A stretch of DNA of 64,000 bases from Roseicyclus mahoneyensis (GTDB lineage Bacteria > Pseudomonadota > Alphaproteobacteria > Rhodobacterales > Rhodobacteraceae): positions 248,001-312,000 of the forward strand of contig NZ_QGGW01000004.1 in NCBI RefSeq assembly GCF_003148775.1, given 5' to 3'. Shown here one piece after another: positions 36,548-45,163 of the stretch. The position numbers and the translations under genes were made by a program. How positions within the stretch are numbered: the first letter of the stretch is position 1; every line of letters starts with the position of its first letter. A model generated the notes under the pieces. The model was not told where the DNA came from. It was given only the letters and a program-made list of their open reading frames with translations, and did no database searches.

Positions 36548-37924
36548 ATGCCCTACCGGATCGACCTGAACGCCACGCGCTACAGTTTCCCCTCGCTCAA
36601 GGTGCTGCTCGCCCGTGCCTCGCCCGAACGCAGTGGCGACGCGCTGGCGGGGCTTGCCGCCGATGGCCCGCTGCGGCGGATCGCGGCGCAGCATGTGTTG
36701 GCCGATGTGCCCCTCAGCGATTTCCTGAGCGATGTGATGGAGGTCGATGGCGATGGCGTGACCGCGCTGATCGCGGGGCAGCATGACCGGACGGCCTTTG
36801 CCCCTGTGGCCGCGTTGACCGTGGGCGGGTTCCGCGACTGGCTGCTGGATCCAGCGACCACGGGCGCGGATATCGCGGGCCTTGCGTGGGGCCTGACGCC
36901 CGAGATGGTGGCCGCCGTCTCAAAGATCATGCGCGCCCAAGACCTGATCGCGGTGGCGGCCAAGGTCGAGGTGGTGACGCGCTTCCGCTCCACCCTCGGG
37001 CTCAAGGGGCGGCTGTCGACCCGCAACCAGCCCAACCACCCGACCGACGACAGCCAGGGCATCGCGCTATCGGCGCTGGATGGCCTCTTGATGGGCGCTG
37101 GCGATGCGGTGATCGGGGTCAACCCCGCGACCGACAGCCTGCCCGACTACATCCGCATCTGCGAGGTGCTGGACGCGATCCGGAGCCAGTTGGCGATCCC
37201 GACGCAGACCTGTTGCCTTGGTCATGTGACCACCGCGCTGGCCGCGATGGAGGCGGGCGCGCCGGTCGATCTGGTGTTCCAGTCCGTCGCGGGCTCGGAC
37301 AAGGCGAACGCGGGCTTTGGCGTGACGCTCGCCACGCTCGACGAGGCGGCGGAGGCCGTGGCGGCGCTGGGCCGGGCGCCAAAGGGCGCGAACCTGATGT
37401 ATTTCGAGACCGGACAGGGTGCCGCGCTGTCGGCAGACGCCCATCACGGCATGGACCAGCAGACGATGGAGGCGCGCGCCTATGCGGTCGCCCGCCGCTA
37501 CCGGCCCCTGCTGGTCAACACGGTCGTGGGCTTCATCGGGCCGGAATATCTGGCCGATGGCAAGCAGATCACCCGCGCAGGCCTTGAGGACCATTTCTGC
37601 GGCAAGTTGCTGGGCCTGCCGATGGGGGTAGATGTCTGCTACACCAACCACGCTTGGGCCGATCAGGACGACCTGGACATCTTGCTGACGGCACTGGCGG
37701 CGGCTGGCGTGAATTTCGTCATCACCGTGCCGGGCGGCGACGACATAATGCTGAATTACCAAAGCCTGTCGTTCCACGACGCCAGCTATATCCGCCGCAC
37801 ACTGGGAAAGCCGCCAGCGCCGGAATTCGCGGAATGGATTGCGGCAAACGGCATCGGCACGCCGGGCGTGACCCTGCCGACGCTCGATGCCGCGCTCGGG
37901 CAGTTGCGGCTGCCCGCGGCATGA
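36548..37924 (+). CDS. eutB: ethanolamine ammonia-lyase, large subunit
   Basis: EutB with EutC forms the adenosylcobalamin enzyme that splits ethanolamine into acetaldehyde and ammonia. The 458-residue length is standard. STRNQPNHPTDDSQGIALSA (about residue 156), FQSVAGSDKANAGFG and LMYFETGQGAALSADAHHG match the family. The ATG at 36548 is preferred to a TTG seven codons upstream. It overlaps eutC by four bases. No shell-protein, eutA reactivase or acetaldehyde dehydrogenase genes are in the window, so this is the microcompartment-free form. Confidence 0.95.
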   Translation: MPYRIDLNATRYSFPSLKVLLARASPERSGDALAGLAADGPLRRIAAQHVLADVPLSDFLSDVMEVDGDGVTALIAGQHDRTAFAPVAALTVGGFRDWLLDPATTGADIAGLAWGLTPEMVAAVSKIMRAQDLIAVAAKVEVVTRFRSTLGLKGRLSTRNQPNHPTDDSQGIALSALDGLLMGAGDAVIGVNPATDSLPDYIRICEVLDAIRSQLAIPTQTCCLGHVTTALAAMEAGAPVDLVFQSVAGSDKANAGFGVTLATLDEAAEAVAALGRAPKGANLMYFETGQGAALSADAHHGMDQQTMEARAYAVARRYRPLLVNTVVGFIGPEYLADGKQITRAGLEDHFCGKLLGLPMGVDVCYTNHAWADQDDLDILLTALAAAGVNFVITVPGGDDIMLNYQSLSFHDASYIRRTLGKPPAPEFAEWIAANGIGTPGVTLPTLDAALGQLRLPAA

Positions 37925-38675
37925 GCGCCAAGCCCCCCACCCCGCCTGCCGAGATCCGCGCCCTGACCGAGGCGCGTCTGACCTTCGGCCGCCGTGGCAG
38001 TGCGGTGGATACTGCTGGCGCGCTGGCCTTCGCGCTGGATCACGCCCGCGCGCGGGCCGCGGTGGAGGCGGAACTGGATCTGCCGACGCTCGCGGCGGCG
38101 CTCGATCGGATGGGGCTTGCGCACCGGGTCGTGACCAGTGCGGCAGGCGACCGGTCGGGGTTCATCCGCCGACCCGACCTTGGCCGGCGCCTGCGTGAGG
38201 ACGGGGCGGCGACGCTGGCGGGCCTCGGGCCGGTCGATGTGGCGCTGGTTCTGGGTGACGGGCTGTCCGCGACGGCAGTGGCCCTGAACGGCGCGGCCTT
38301 CGTGGCGGATCTTGCGGCGCGGCTGGACCGGATGTGCCTGCGGCTCTCGCCCGTCATCCTTGCGCGGCAGGCGCGCGTGGCGCTGGGCGACAAGATCGCG
38401 CTGGCCTTGCAAGCCACGACCGTGGTCATGGCGCTCGGCGAACGGCCGGGTCTGTCGGCTGCCGACAGTCTGGGCGTCTACATCACCCACCTGCCCCGCC
38501 CCGACACGGCCGATAGCGGGCGCAACTGCATCTCCAACATCCGCGAGGCCGGGCTCCCGGTGACGGAGGCCGCGGGTCAAGCCGCGCAACTGATCGCCGC
38601 GATGCGCGCCTCAGGCCAAAGCGGCGTCGCCTTGAGCCGGGCCTTGGCCAGCGGTGCGCTGCCCCCGGCGCGGCC

Positions 38676-38679
<4 letters not shown>
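37921..38679 (+). CDS. eutC: ethanolamine ammonia-lyase, small subunit
   Basis: EutC is the small subunit of ethanolamine ammonia-lyase and shares the cobalamin-binding interface with EutB. The 252-residue protein carries [14 protein letters not shown]-like sequence (read here [17 protein letters not shown]), [38 protein letters not shown] and [14 protein letters not shown]. The ATG overlaps the eutB stop. Its TAA stop overlaps the stop of the convergent arsenite efflux gene. Confidence 0.94.
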
Positions 38680-39683
<1,004 letters not shown>

Positions 39684-39698
39684 GTCGCGTCACCTCCG

Positions 39699-39728
39699 GC
39701 AGGGTTTCACGCTGGTGATGGACCCTGC
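39699..39728 (-). terminator. weak stem-loop between VOC and ACR3 genes
   Basis: GCAGGGT and ACCCTGC form 7-base arms around a 16-base loop in the spacer between the glyoxalase-fold gene and the ACR3 gene. It might end part of the upstream transcript. The long loop and absent T tract make this a weak call. Confidence 0.3.
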
Positions 39729-39756
39729 GGCGGACAGTGTCACCTCGGCTTTTGCC

Positions 39757-40353
39757 TCAGTAGGGATTTTTCGCGGTCCGGTCGCCCGACAAAGACCGCT
39801 GGCCGCGTTCGACCAGCGCCTCGATCGCGTCGGCAAGGTGTTCGCGGTCGATGTGGTGATCGCCGCGCGCCACCCGGATCTTGTGCGCCTCGATCATCAC
39901 ATCGGCGTGGCGGCACCCCTCGGGCGGCTCGAAGCGGTAGCTGGCCAGTTCGATGCGCAGGCCCAATGGGTCGCGGAAATAGATCGAATCCATGAAACCG
40001 CGATCCTTGGGCCCGGAATGTTTCACGCCCCGCGCATCCAGCCGCGCGGCGATCTGCCAGAAACTTGCCTGACTGACGGCAAAGGCAAGATGGTGGAGCG
40101 AGCCGACGGCCTCGGGCACGGGGGTGGCATCGGGCTTCCGCGCCTCGTTGGTGAAGATGGTGATCAGCCGCCCGTCGCCCGGATCGAAATAGAGATGCCC
40201 CTCGCCCGGATTGTCGAGGTTTGGCTGATCGAAGACGAAGGGCATGCCCAGCACGCCTTCCCAGAAATCGATGGAGCTCTGGCGGTCGGCGCCGTTCAAC
40301 GTGATGTGATGCACGCCTTGCGTCTGGATCTTTCGGATTTGGGCGGTGGACAT
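39757..40353 (-). CDS. glyoxalase/VOC superfamily protein
   Basis: This 198-residue protein opens MSTAQIRKIQTQGVHHITLN and shows the paired beta-alpha-beta modules of vicinal oxygen chelate enzymes: GVHHITLN...FWEGVLGMPF, then LHHLAFAV...DRGFMDSIYFRDPLGLRIEL. Candidate metal ligands are the histidines of HHIT and HHLA and the glutamate of IELA. The substrate is unknown; lyases, dioxygenases and resistance proteins share the fold. The ATG at 40353 follows AAGGGAG; a longer upstream frame is rejected. It is divergent from an ECF sigma gene. Confidence 0.8.
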   Translation of the reverse strand: MSTAQIRKIQTQGVHHITLNGADRQSSIDFWEGVLGMPFVFDQPNLDNPGEGHLYFDPGDGRLITIFTNEARKPDATPVPEAVGSLHHLAFAVSQASFWQIAARLDARGVKHSGPKDRGFMDSIYFRDPLGLRIELASYRFEPPEGCRHADVMIEAHKIRVARGDHHIDREHLADAIEALVERGQRSLSGDRTAKNPY

Positions 40354-40504
40354 GGCTTTCTCCCTTCGGCTTGGCTTGACATATAGGCAAAGACAGGCGC
40401 TGCGTCCCGTGCAGGGGCGCACAGTGGGTGTTTTGCCCCGCGCCCGGCCTAACTGGCATGGAGCGACCGAACCGAGGAACAGGCAAGCAAGGACGCCGCG
40501 CGGG
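40354..40504. promoter_or_regulatory. divergent promoter region, VOC gene and ECF sigma gene
   Basis: The 151-base gap must hold both promoters. It contains TTGACA at 40376-40381 on the plus strand without a good partner at the usual distance, and the Shine-Dalgarno of the VOC gene. I searched for a Caulobacter sigma-F type motif (GTAACC, spacer, CGAA). TAAC at 40450 and CGAA at 40468 occur, but the spacing is too short to claim a site. Confidence 0.3.
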
Positions 40505-41038
40505 ATGGATGATTGGGGCAAGCTTCTGACACGGGCGAATGCCGGGGACGCCCGCGCATATGAGCAGTTCCTGCGCGCCATCGCGCCGGTCCTGCGCGGG
40601 ATCGTGCGCAGCCGCGGGGCCAATCTGGGCGAGGCAGGCTGCGAGGATGTGGTTCAGGAAATCCTGCTCGCCGTCCACCTCAAGCGCCACACCTGGCAGC
40701 AAGACGCGCCCGTGCGCCCATGGCTTTACGCCATCACGCGCTACAAGATCGCGGATGCCTTCCGCGCGCGCGGCCAGAGGGTCCATCTGCCGCTCGAGGA
40801 TTTCGTCGAGGATCTGCCCGCCGATGCGGGGCCCTGCCCGACCGAGGCCGCGGACATGGCGCGGATGATCGGCATGCTGGATGCCCGCGCGGCCGAGATC
40901 GTCACGATGATCGGGCTGAAGGGTGCCAGCGCGGCCGAAACAGGGCAGGCGCTCAGCATGAGCGAGGGCGCGGTGCGGGTGGCCCTTCATCGGGCGCTCA
41001 AGACGCTGGCCATCTTGTGCGAAAGGCATGTGAAATGA
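40505..41038 (+). CDS. ECF-type RNA polymerase sigma factor (SigF-like)
   Basis: This 177-residue protein has sigma region 2 (AYEQFLRAIAPVLRGIV ... EDVVQEILLAVHLKRHTW ... VRPWLYAITRYKIADAFR) and region 4 (RAAEIVTMIGLKGASAAETG, then SMSEGAVRVALHRALKTL). It overlaps the DUF1109 gene by four bases, the arrangement of Caulobacter sigF-nrsF, where the sigma factor answers chromate, cadmium and oxidative stress. That stimulus is known for the homologue and inferred here. The ATG at 40505 gives the normal start MDDWGKLLTRAN. Confidence 0.9.
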   Translation: MDDWGKLLTRANAGDARAYEQFLRAIAPVLRGIVRSRGANLGEAGCEDVVQEILLAVHLKRHTWQQDAPVRPWLYAITRYKIADAFRARGQRVHLPLEDFVEDLPADAGPCPTEAADMARMIGMLDARAAEIVTMIGLKGASAAETGQALSMSEGAVRVALHRALKTLAILCERHVK

Positions 41039-41670
41039 GGACCGACACCTTGATCCGTGCGCTTGCCGCGGACACGCAGCCAGCGCCACGGCCCGCCCGC
41101 CTGCTGGTGGCGGGGGGGCCTGTCGCACTTGGACTGGCCCTGATCGGGCTGTGGCTGGTGCTGGGGCCGCGCGACGACCTTGTCGCCTCGCTGGGCGTGC
41201 CGCAATCGGCGCTGCGCTTTGTCCTGAGCGCGGCGCTGGCGCTGATCGGGCTGCGGATGGTGCTGACCTTGGCCCGCCCCGAGGGGCGCGGGCTTGTGCG
41301 GCTCTGGCCGCTGGCGGCGGTCGGCATGGCTGCGGCAGGGCTGGTGGCCTGGGCCTGGCTGGTCACGCCGCCCGACGCCCGGCAGATGGCGCTGACGGGC
41401 AAGACGATTCAAACCTGCCTTGTCACCATCCCGATCCTGTCGATCCTGCCCGTGGCCGTGATCCTCACCGCCCTGCGGCGCGGCGCGACCACGGCACCGG
41501 CGCTGGCGGGTTTCGCGGCGGGCCTGTGCGGCAGCGCTGCTGCGGCGGTGATCTATGCGCTGCACTGCACCGAGGACAGCCCGCTGTTCTACGTAACATG
41601 GTATGGGCTGGCGATGCTGGGCGTGACGGCCGTCGCCACGCTGGTGGGCGCGCGGCTTTTGCGCTGGTAG
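41035..41670 (+). CDS. nrsF: DUF1109 membrane anti-sigma factor, NrsF-like
   Basis: This 211-residue protein has about six hydrophobic segments and a short cytoplasmic N-terminus (MRTDTLIRALAADTQ) expected to hold the sigma factor. In Caulobacter NrsF two cysteines (131 and 181) sense metals and oxidants. Here cysteines fall at 128 (QTCLVTIP), 165 (GLCGSAA) and 178 (LHCTED); 128 and 178 keep the same 50-residue spacing. It is translationally coupled to the sigma gene by ATGA. Confidence 0.87.
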   Translation: MRTDTLIRALAADTQPAPRPARLLVAGGPVALGLALIGLWLVLGPRDDLVASLGVPQSALRFVLSAALALIGLRMVLTLARPEGRGLVRLWPLAAVGMAAAGLVAWAWLVTPPDARQMALTGKTIQTCLVTIPILSILPVAVILTALRRGATTAPALAGFAAGLCGSAAAAVIYALHCTEDSPLFYVTWYGLAMLGVTAVATLVGARLLRW

Positions 41671-41673
41671 GCG

Positions 41674-42495
41674 TCAGGGCAGCGCCTCGAACCAGTCGAG
41701 CGCAAGATCGGCCCAGCCGGGCGGCACCGAATGGCCGCCGGGATGCAGTGCGAAATCAAGCCGCGCGCCGCTGTCGCATCCGGTCCAACTGCGGATCTGG
41801 TAGTCGCCTTGAGCGCCATGGGCGTCAGGTTGCAGGCGGCAACCATTGGCCGTGCGCCAGATCTGCAGCGCGACAAAGACATCGCCCTGCGCAACGCCGC
41901 TGCCCAGAACGCGGCCTTCGAGCGGCACGGTGCCGTCTTGCCAGCCATGGACATGATGGAGATTGACAGCACCCGCGCAAGCGGCGGGGTGGGGTCGCCA
42001 GAAACTGCCCGCGACCGGCGCATAGGCGCGGAACGATCCGGGCACGGCGCAAGCGACATAGCTGGTCAGCGAGCCGCCGATGGAAAAGCCCGACAAGAGC
42101 ATCACGTCCCGGTCAAGGCCGAAGCGCGCGGCGGCGTCATCGGCCACCGCGCGGATAAAGGCGCCCTCGTCGCGGCGGGCGGGGCGTTCGGGGTGGAAAT
42201 CCCAGCTCAGCCCGTCGCGGCCCTCGCGCGGCTGGCCGTCGGGCGCGATGACCGCATAGCCGCGGTCAACCGCCGCCTCGACCATCCCGGTGTTGCGCAA
42301 GGTGCCTTCGCCGCTGCTGCCGAAGCCGTGGAGAAAGACCAGCGCGGGCGTTGCGGCGGGCGCGCCATCAGGCAAGACGATGTGATAGCTGCCACCCGGC
42401 ACGGTGCAGGCGGCGGGGTCGTCGCCGCAGGCGGCCTGCGCCGACCCGGCAGTGCACAGGCCGATTGCAAGGGCGGTGAGACGCGCCGCGATCAT
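41674..42495 (-). CDS. secreted alpha/beta-hydrolase, LpqC/PHB-depolymerase-like esterase
   Basis: This 273-residue protein has a signal peptide (MIAARLTALAIGLCTAGSAQA) and a hydrolase fold: VFLHGFGSSGEGTLRNTG (oxyanion region), GFSIGGSLTSYVAC with the nucleophile serine in GFSIGG, and a likely catalytic histidine in HPGGHSVPPGW. It resembles LpqC and feruloyl/PHB-depolymerase-type esterases. Its natural ester is unknown. The start overlaps the opgC-like stop by four bases, linking it to periplasmic glucan modification. Confidence 0.82.
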   Translation of the reverse strand: MIAARLTALAIGLCTAGSAQAACGDDPAACTVPGGSYHIVLPDGAPAATPALVFLHGFGSSGEGTLRNTGMVEAAVDRGYAVIAPDGQPREGRDGLSWDFHPERPARRDEGAFIRAVADDAAARFGLDRDVMLLSGFSIGGSLTSYVACAVPGSFRAYAPVAGSFWRPHPAACAGAVNLHHVHGWQDGTVPLEGRVLGSGVAQGDVFVALQIWRTANGCRLQPDAHGAQGDYQIRSWTGCDSGARLDFALHPGGHSVPPGWADLALDWFEALP

Positions 42496-43688
42496 GTGCG
42501 GACCCCTTCGGCGGGCGCTGCCTCTGCAGGCTGGCGCGGGCGGGTCGCCGCCTGTTTCCACGGCTTTGCCTTGAAGAACGCCGCCATCCGCGCGACCGCG
42601 ATAATCAGCGCAAACCCCACAAGGTTCACGACCAGCGCCGCCAGCGCGCCGCCGCCCGCAAGGCTCAGGAAGGCGCCCAGAACGCGCGCCATGACCATCG
42701 AGGCCGCGAAGACGGCCAAGGACTGCTGGCCCACCTGCGAGATCACCGCGATGACCCGGCCCGCGATGCCGCCCCGGATCAGGCGCACGCCCCCCTCGCC
42801 CGCCGCGACCCATGCCAGATAGGCCAGCGCGAGAAAATGGAGGTAGCGCAGGATGCCGAAATCGGACTTGTTGAACAGGAGCGACCAGTCGCGCCGCCAC
42901 TCGCGCACGAAGTCCGAGGCGCTGATGATCTTGCCCCACGCAAAGGGAACCGAGATCACCACGACCAAGATCGCCAGCACGACCAGCCAGCGGTGCACCG
43001 GTGGCGGGGGCAGCCAGCCCGCCATCAGCGCGAAACCGGTAAAGAACACAAGCTGCCAGGCAAAGGGGTTGAAGAACCACATCCGCTCGGACCCGTTGGA
43101 GAACCACAGTTCCGCCGGAAGGTTCACCCCCATGGACGCCGCGATCCACAAAAGCGCGCTGAACACGAAGGCCAGCCGCACATCGACCCGCGCCAGCGCC
43201 ATCATCACCGGGATCAGCACCAATATGACCAGATACATCGGCAAGATGTCGAAGTAGTTGGGCACATAGGTCAGCGTCAAAAGCCCGATCAGGTTGGGCC
43301 CGGTATTGTTGAGAAAGGGCGTGAGGTTCAGCGCGCCCACCTCGTTGCGCGGAAAGATCTGCGTGGCGTTCAGCACCAGCATCAGGAACAACGTGACGAA
43401 GAACACGCCGATATGCACCCAATAGACCTGCCAGACGCGGAACGCGATCTGCAAGCTGCCCATCAGCCAGCCCGCGCGGTCGAAGATCGCGCCAAAGGCC
43501 AAGGCCGAGGCCATGCCCGAGCAAAAGACGAAGATCTCGGTCGCATCCGAAAAGCCGAAGCGGGCCGGGATCCACAAGGTCCAGGGGTTATTGGTGATAT
43601 GGGCGATCAAGATGATGAACATGCCCACGCCCCGGAAGAAATCCAGCCGGGGGTCGCGGGCGCGTCTTGCTGCAGTCATCTCAGACAA
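42492..43688 (-). CDS. OpgC-domain integral membrane acyltransferase-like protein
   Basis: This 398-residue protein has about ten hydrophobic segments and the OpgC opening RDPRLDFFRGVGMFIILIAH, with the conserved D and H of this acyltransferase-related family. OpgC proteins succinylate osmoregulated periplasmic glucans in Rhodobacter. The start overlaps the end of the TPR gene and the stop overlaps the secreted esterase gene, so the three form a tight operon. The acyl donor and glucan acceptor are inferred from the family. Confidence 0.83.
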   Translation of the reverse strand: MSEMTAARRARDPRLDFFRGVGMFIILIAHITNNPWTLWIPARFGFSDATEIFVFCSGMASALAFGAIFDRAGWLMGSLQIAFRVWQVYWVHIGVFFVTLFLMLVLNATQIFPRNEVGALNLTPFLNNTGPNLIGLLTLTYVPNYFDILPMYLVILVLIPVMMALARVDVRLAFVFSALLWIAASMGVNLPAELWFSNGSERMWFFNPFAWQLVFFTGFALMAGWLPPPPVHRWLVVLAILVVVISVPFAWGKIISASDFVREWRRDWSLLFNKSDFGILRYLHFLALAYLAWVAAGEGGVRLIRGGIAGRVIAVISQVGQQSLAVFAASMVMARVLGAFLSLAGGGALAALVVNLVGFALIIAVARMAAFFKAKPWKQAATRPRQPAEAAPAEGVRT

Positions 43689-45018
43689 CTTCCCTACGGG
43701 CCGCGTCGATCAGGGCCAGCCGCGCCTCGGCATAGCCGTCCAGCGCGCCGCCGCGCCGGGCCTGCCGGTCGCGCAGCAGGCCGGTGGCCGTGTCCATGTA
43801 ACCGCTCCGCAGGGCTGCCTCAATGGTGATGCGGTCGAAGACATCGCGCTGCGCATGGCTGCCGCCGATGGCCTGCAGATCGGCGCGGCCCGCGCGCAGA
43901 TGCACCCATGCGCTGGAATATTCGCCACAGGCAAAGGCATGCAAGCCTTGTGCGACATGCAGGCCGGGATGGGCGATGACGGCCTGCGCCTCGTCATTTG
44001 CAGGGCGCGTGGCGCGCATCCGGGCGATCATCTTGACCGCCGCGGCCTCCAGTGCACCGCCGCACATCGCCAGCATGTAATGCAGATCAGCGAAGGCCAG
44101 ACAGCTGTCACCGCTCCGCGCCTCGGCCAGCGCGGCCAGTTCTTCCCAGCGGTTGCCGACCGGCACGCCCTCAAGCTCCAGCCGCGCGAGCAGCGAGGCC
44201 GCGTTGGAAATGTCGCGGTAATCGTCGGTCTTGTCGCTGCGGATTTCGGCGTCGTACTGCGCCAGCGCGATGTCATGCTCGCCCAGATCCAGATGCATCA
44301 GCGCGCGGTGCCACCAGACGTGATAGCGGAAGTTGTTGCAATGCGCCCATGACCCCTCGCGCCCGGTGAGCCAGTCGAGCCCCGCCCGCGCGCGGCCGGT
44401 CATGTCATAGACATGGGCCACCGCATGCAGGCCCCAGGCGTCGTCAGGCGCAAGCGCGACCCCCGCACGCCCGACCCGCTCGGCGCGGGCATACTCGCCG
44501 GTTTCCTCCAGCGTGAAGGCATGGCAGCCCATCAGATAGCCGCGCGCGGGGTGATCGCCCCAAGCCTCGATCAGACCTTCGACCGAGACGCGCATCGCCT
44601 GCGGTCGGCCCATGATGAAATGGATCGCCTGCACCATCTTCATCGCCAGCGCGTCGCGCGGCGTCTGGTCGAGCACGGCTTGCAACCGGGCGGCGGTCTG
44701 ACTCGGACGGCCCACCAGCCAATCGCCCAAAGCCTCGACGAAAGCCGTCTCGCGCGGGGTGGCGGGGGCACCGGCCAGCGCGGCCTGATGCGCCTCATGG
44801 GCGACGCTCACCATCTCGGCCCGGCCCAGCAGCAGGCACGACAGCCCGCGGATCGCTTGGCCCAGCGCGAAATCGGGCGCGGCCTGCAAGACCGCGTTGA
44901 GGTCAGGCCCGGTCGAGGCCGCATGGGTCAAGATGCCCCGGATGACCTTGTTCCACCCCTCGATCCGGTCAGCGGGCAAGGAGGTCGGCACACCACTCAG
45001 GTCATCGGACAGGGACAT
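43681..45018 (-). CDS. TTC38-like tetratricopeptide repeat protein
   Basis: This 445-residue soluble protein is built of helical pairs. It shows TTC38-family features: SVAHEAHQAALAGAPATPRE, HFIMGRPQAMRVSVEGLIEA, AWGLHAVAHVYDMTGRARAG and HCNNFRYHVWWHRALMHLDL. TTC38 proteins are conserved from bacteria to humans but have no firm function. The ATG at 45018 follows AGAAAGG. The 3' end overlaps the OpgC-like gene by eight bases, so it may be co-expressed with glucan modification. Confidence 0.82.
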   Translation of the reverse strand: MSLSDDLSGVPTSLPADRIEGWNKVIRGILTHAASTGPDLNAVLQAAPDFALGQAIRGLSCLLLGRAEMVSVAHEAHQAALAGAPATPRETAFVEALGDWLVGRPSQTAARLQAVLDQTPRDALAMKMVQAIHFIMGRPQAMRVSVEGLIEAWGDHPARGYLMGCHAFTLEETGEYARAERVGRAGVALAPDDAWGLHAVAHVYDMTGRARAGLDWLTGREGSWAHCNNFRYHVWWHRALMHLDLGEHDIALAQYDAEIRSDKTDDYRDISNAASLLARLELEGVPVGNRWEELAALAEARSGDSCLAFADLHYMLAMCGGALEAAAVKMIARMRATRPANDEAQAVIAHPGLHVAQGLHAFACGEYSSAWVHLRAGRADLQAIGGSHAQRDVFDRITIEAALRSGYMDTATGLLRDRQARRGGALDGYAEARLALIDAARREVV

Positions 45019-45050
45019 GGTCGGGCCTTTCTGGGAACGCATGATTGACG

Positions 45051-45066
45051 GGACGGCAGGCCGTCC
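45051..45066. promoter_or_regulatory. palindrome upstream of the TTC38-like gene
   Basis: GGACGGC-AG-GCCGTCC is an inverted repeat with 7-base arms, 33 bases before the TTC38-like start and after the end of the TPP enzyme gene. It may be an operator or an RNA hairpin. ACGGGC (45102-45107) and GCCCGT (45121-45126) form a second, looser stem that could end the upstream transcript. Confidence 0.4.
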
Positions 45067-45163
45067 ATGCTGTGCGGTTCGCAGGTTCAGGGTCCGTCGT
45101 TACGGGCAAAGGCCGGATTGGCCCGTGTCTCACGCGGACGTGACCGGGGGGCGCTCGGTTCGG

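Noticed and set aside
40354-40504. A sigma-F type promoter (GTAACC, spacer, CGAA) before the ECF sigma gene
   Set aside because: TAAC and CGAA occur but with about 14 bases between them, shorter than the known spacing, and the flanking bases do not match.
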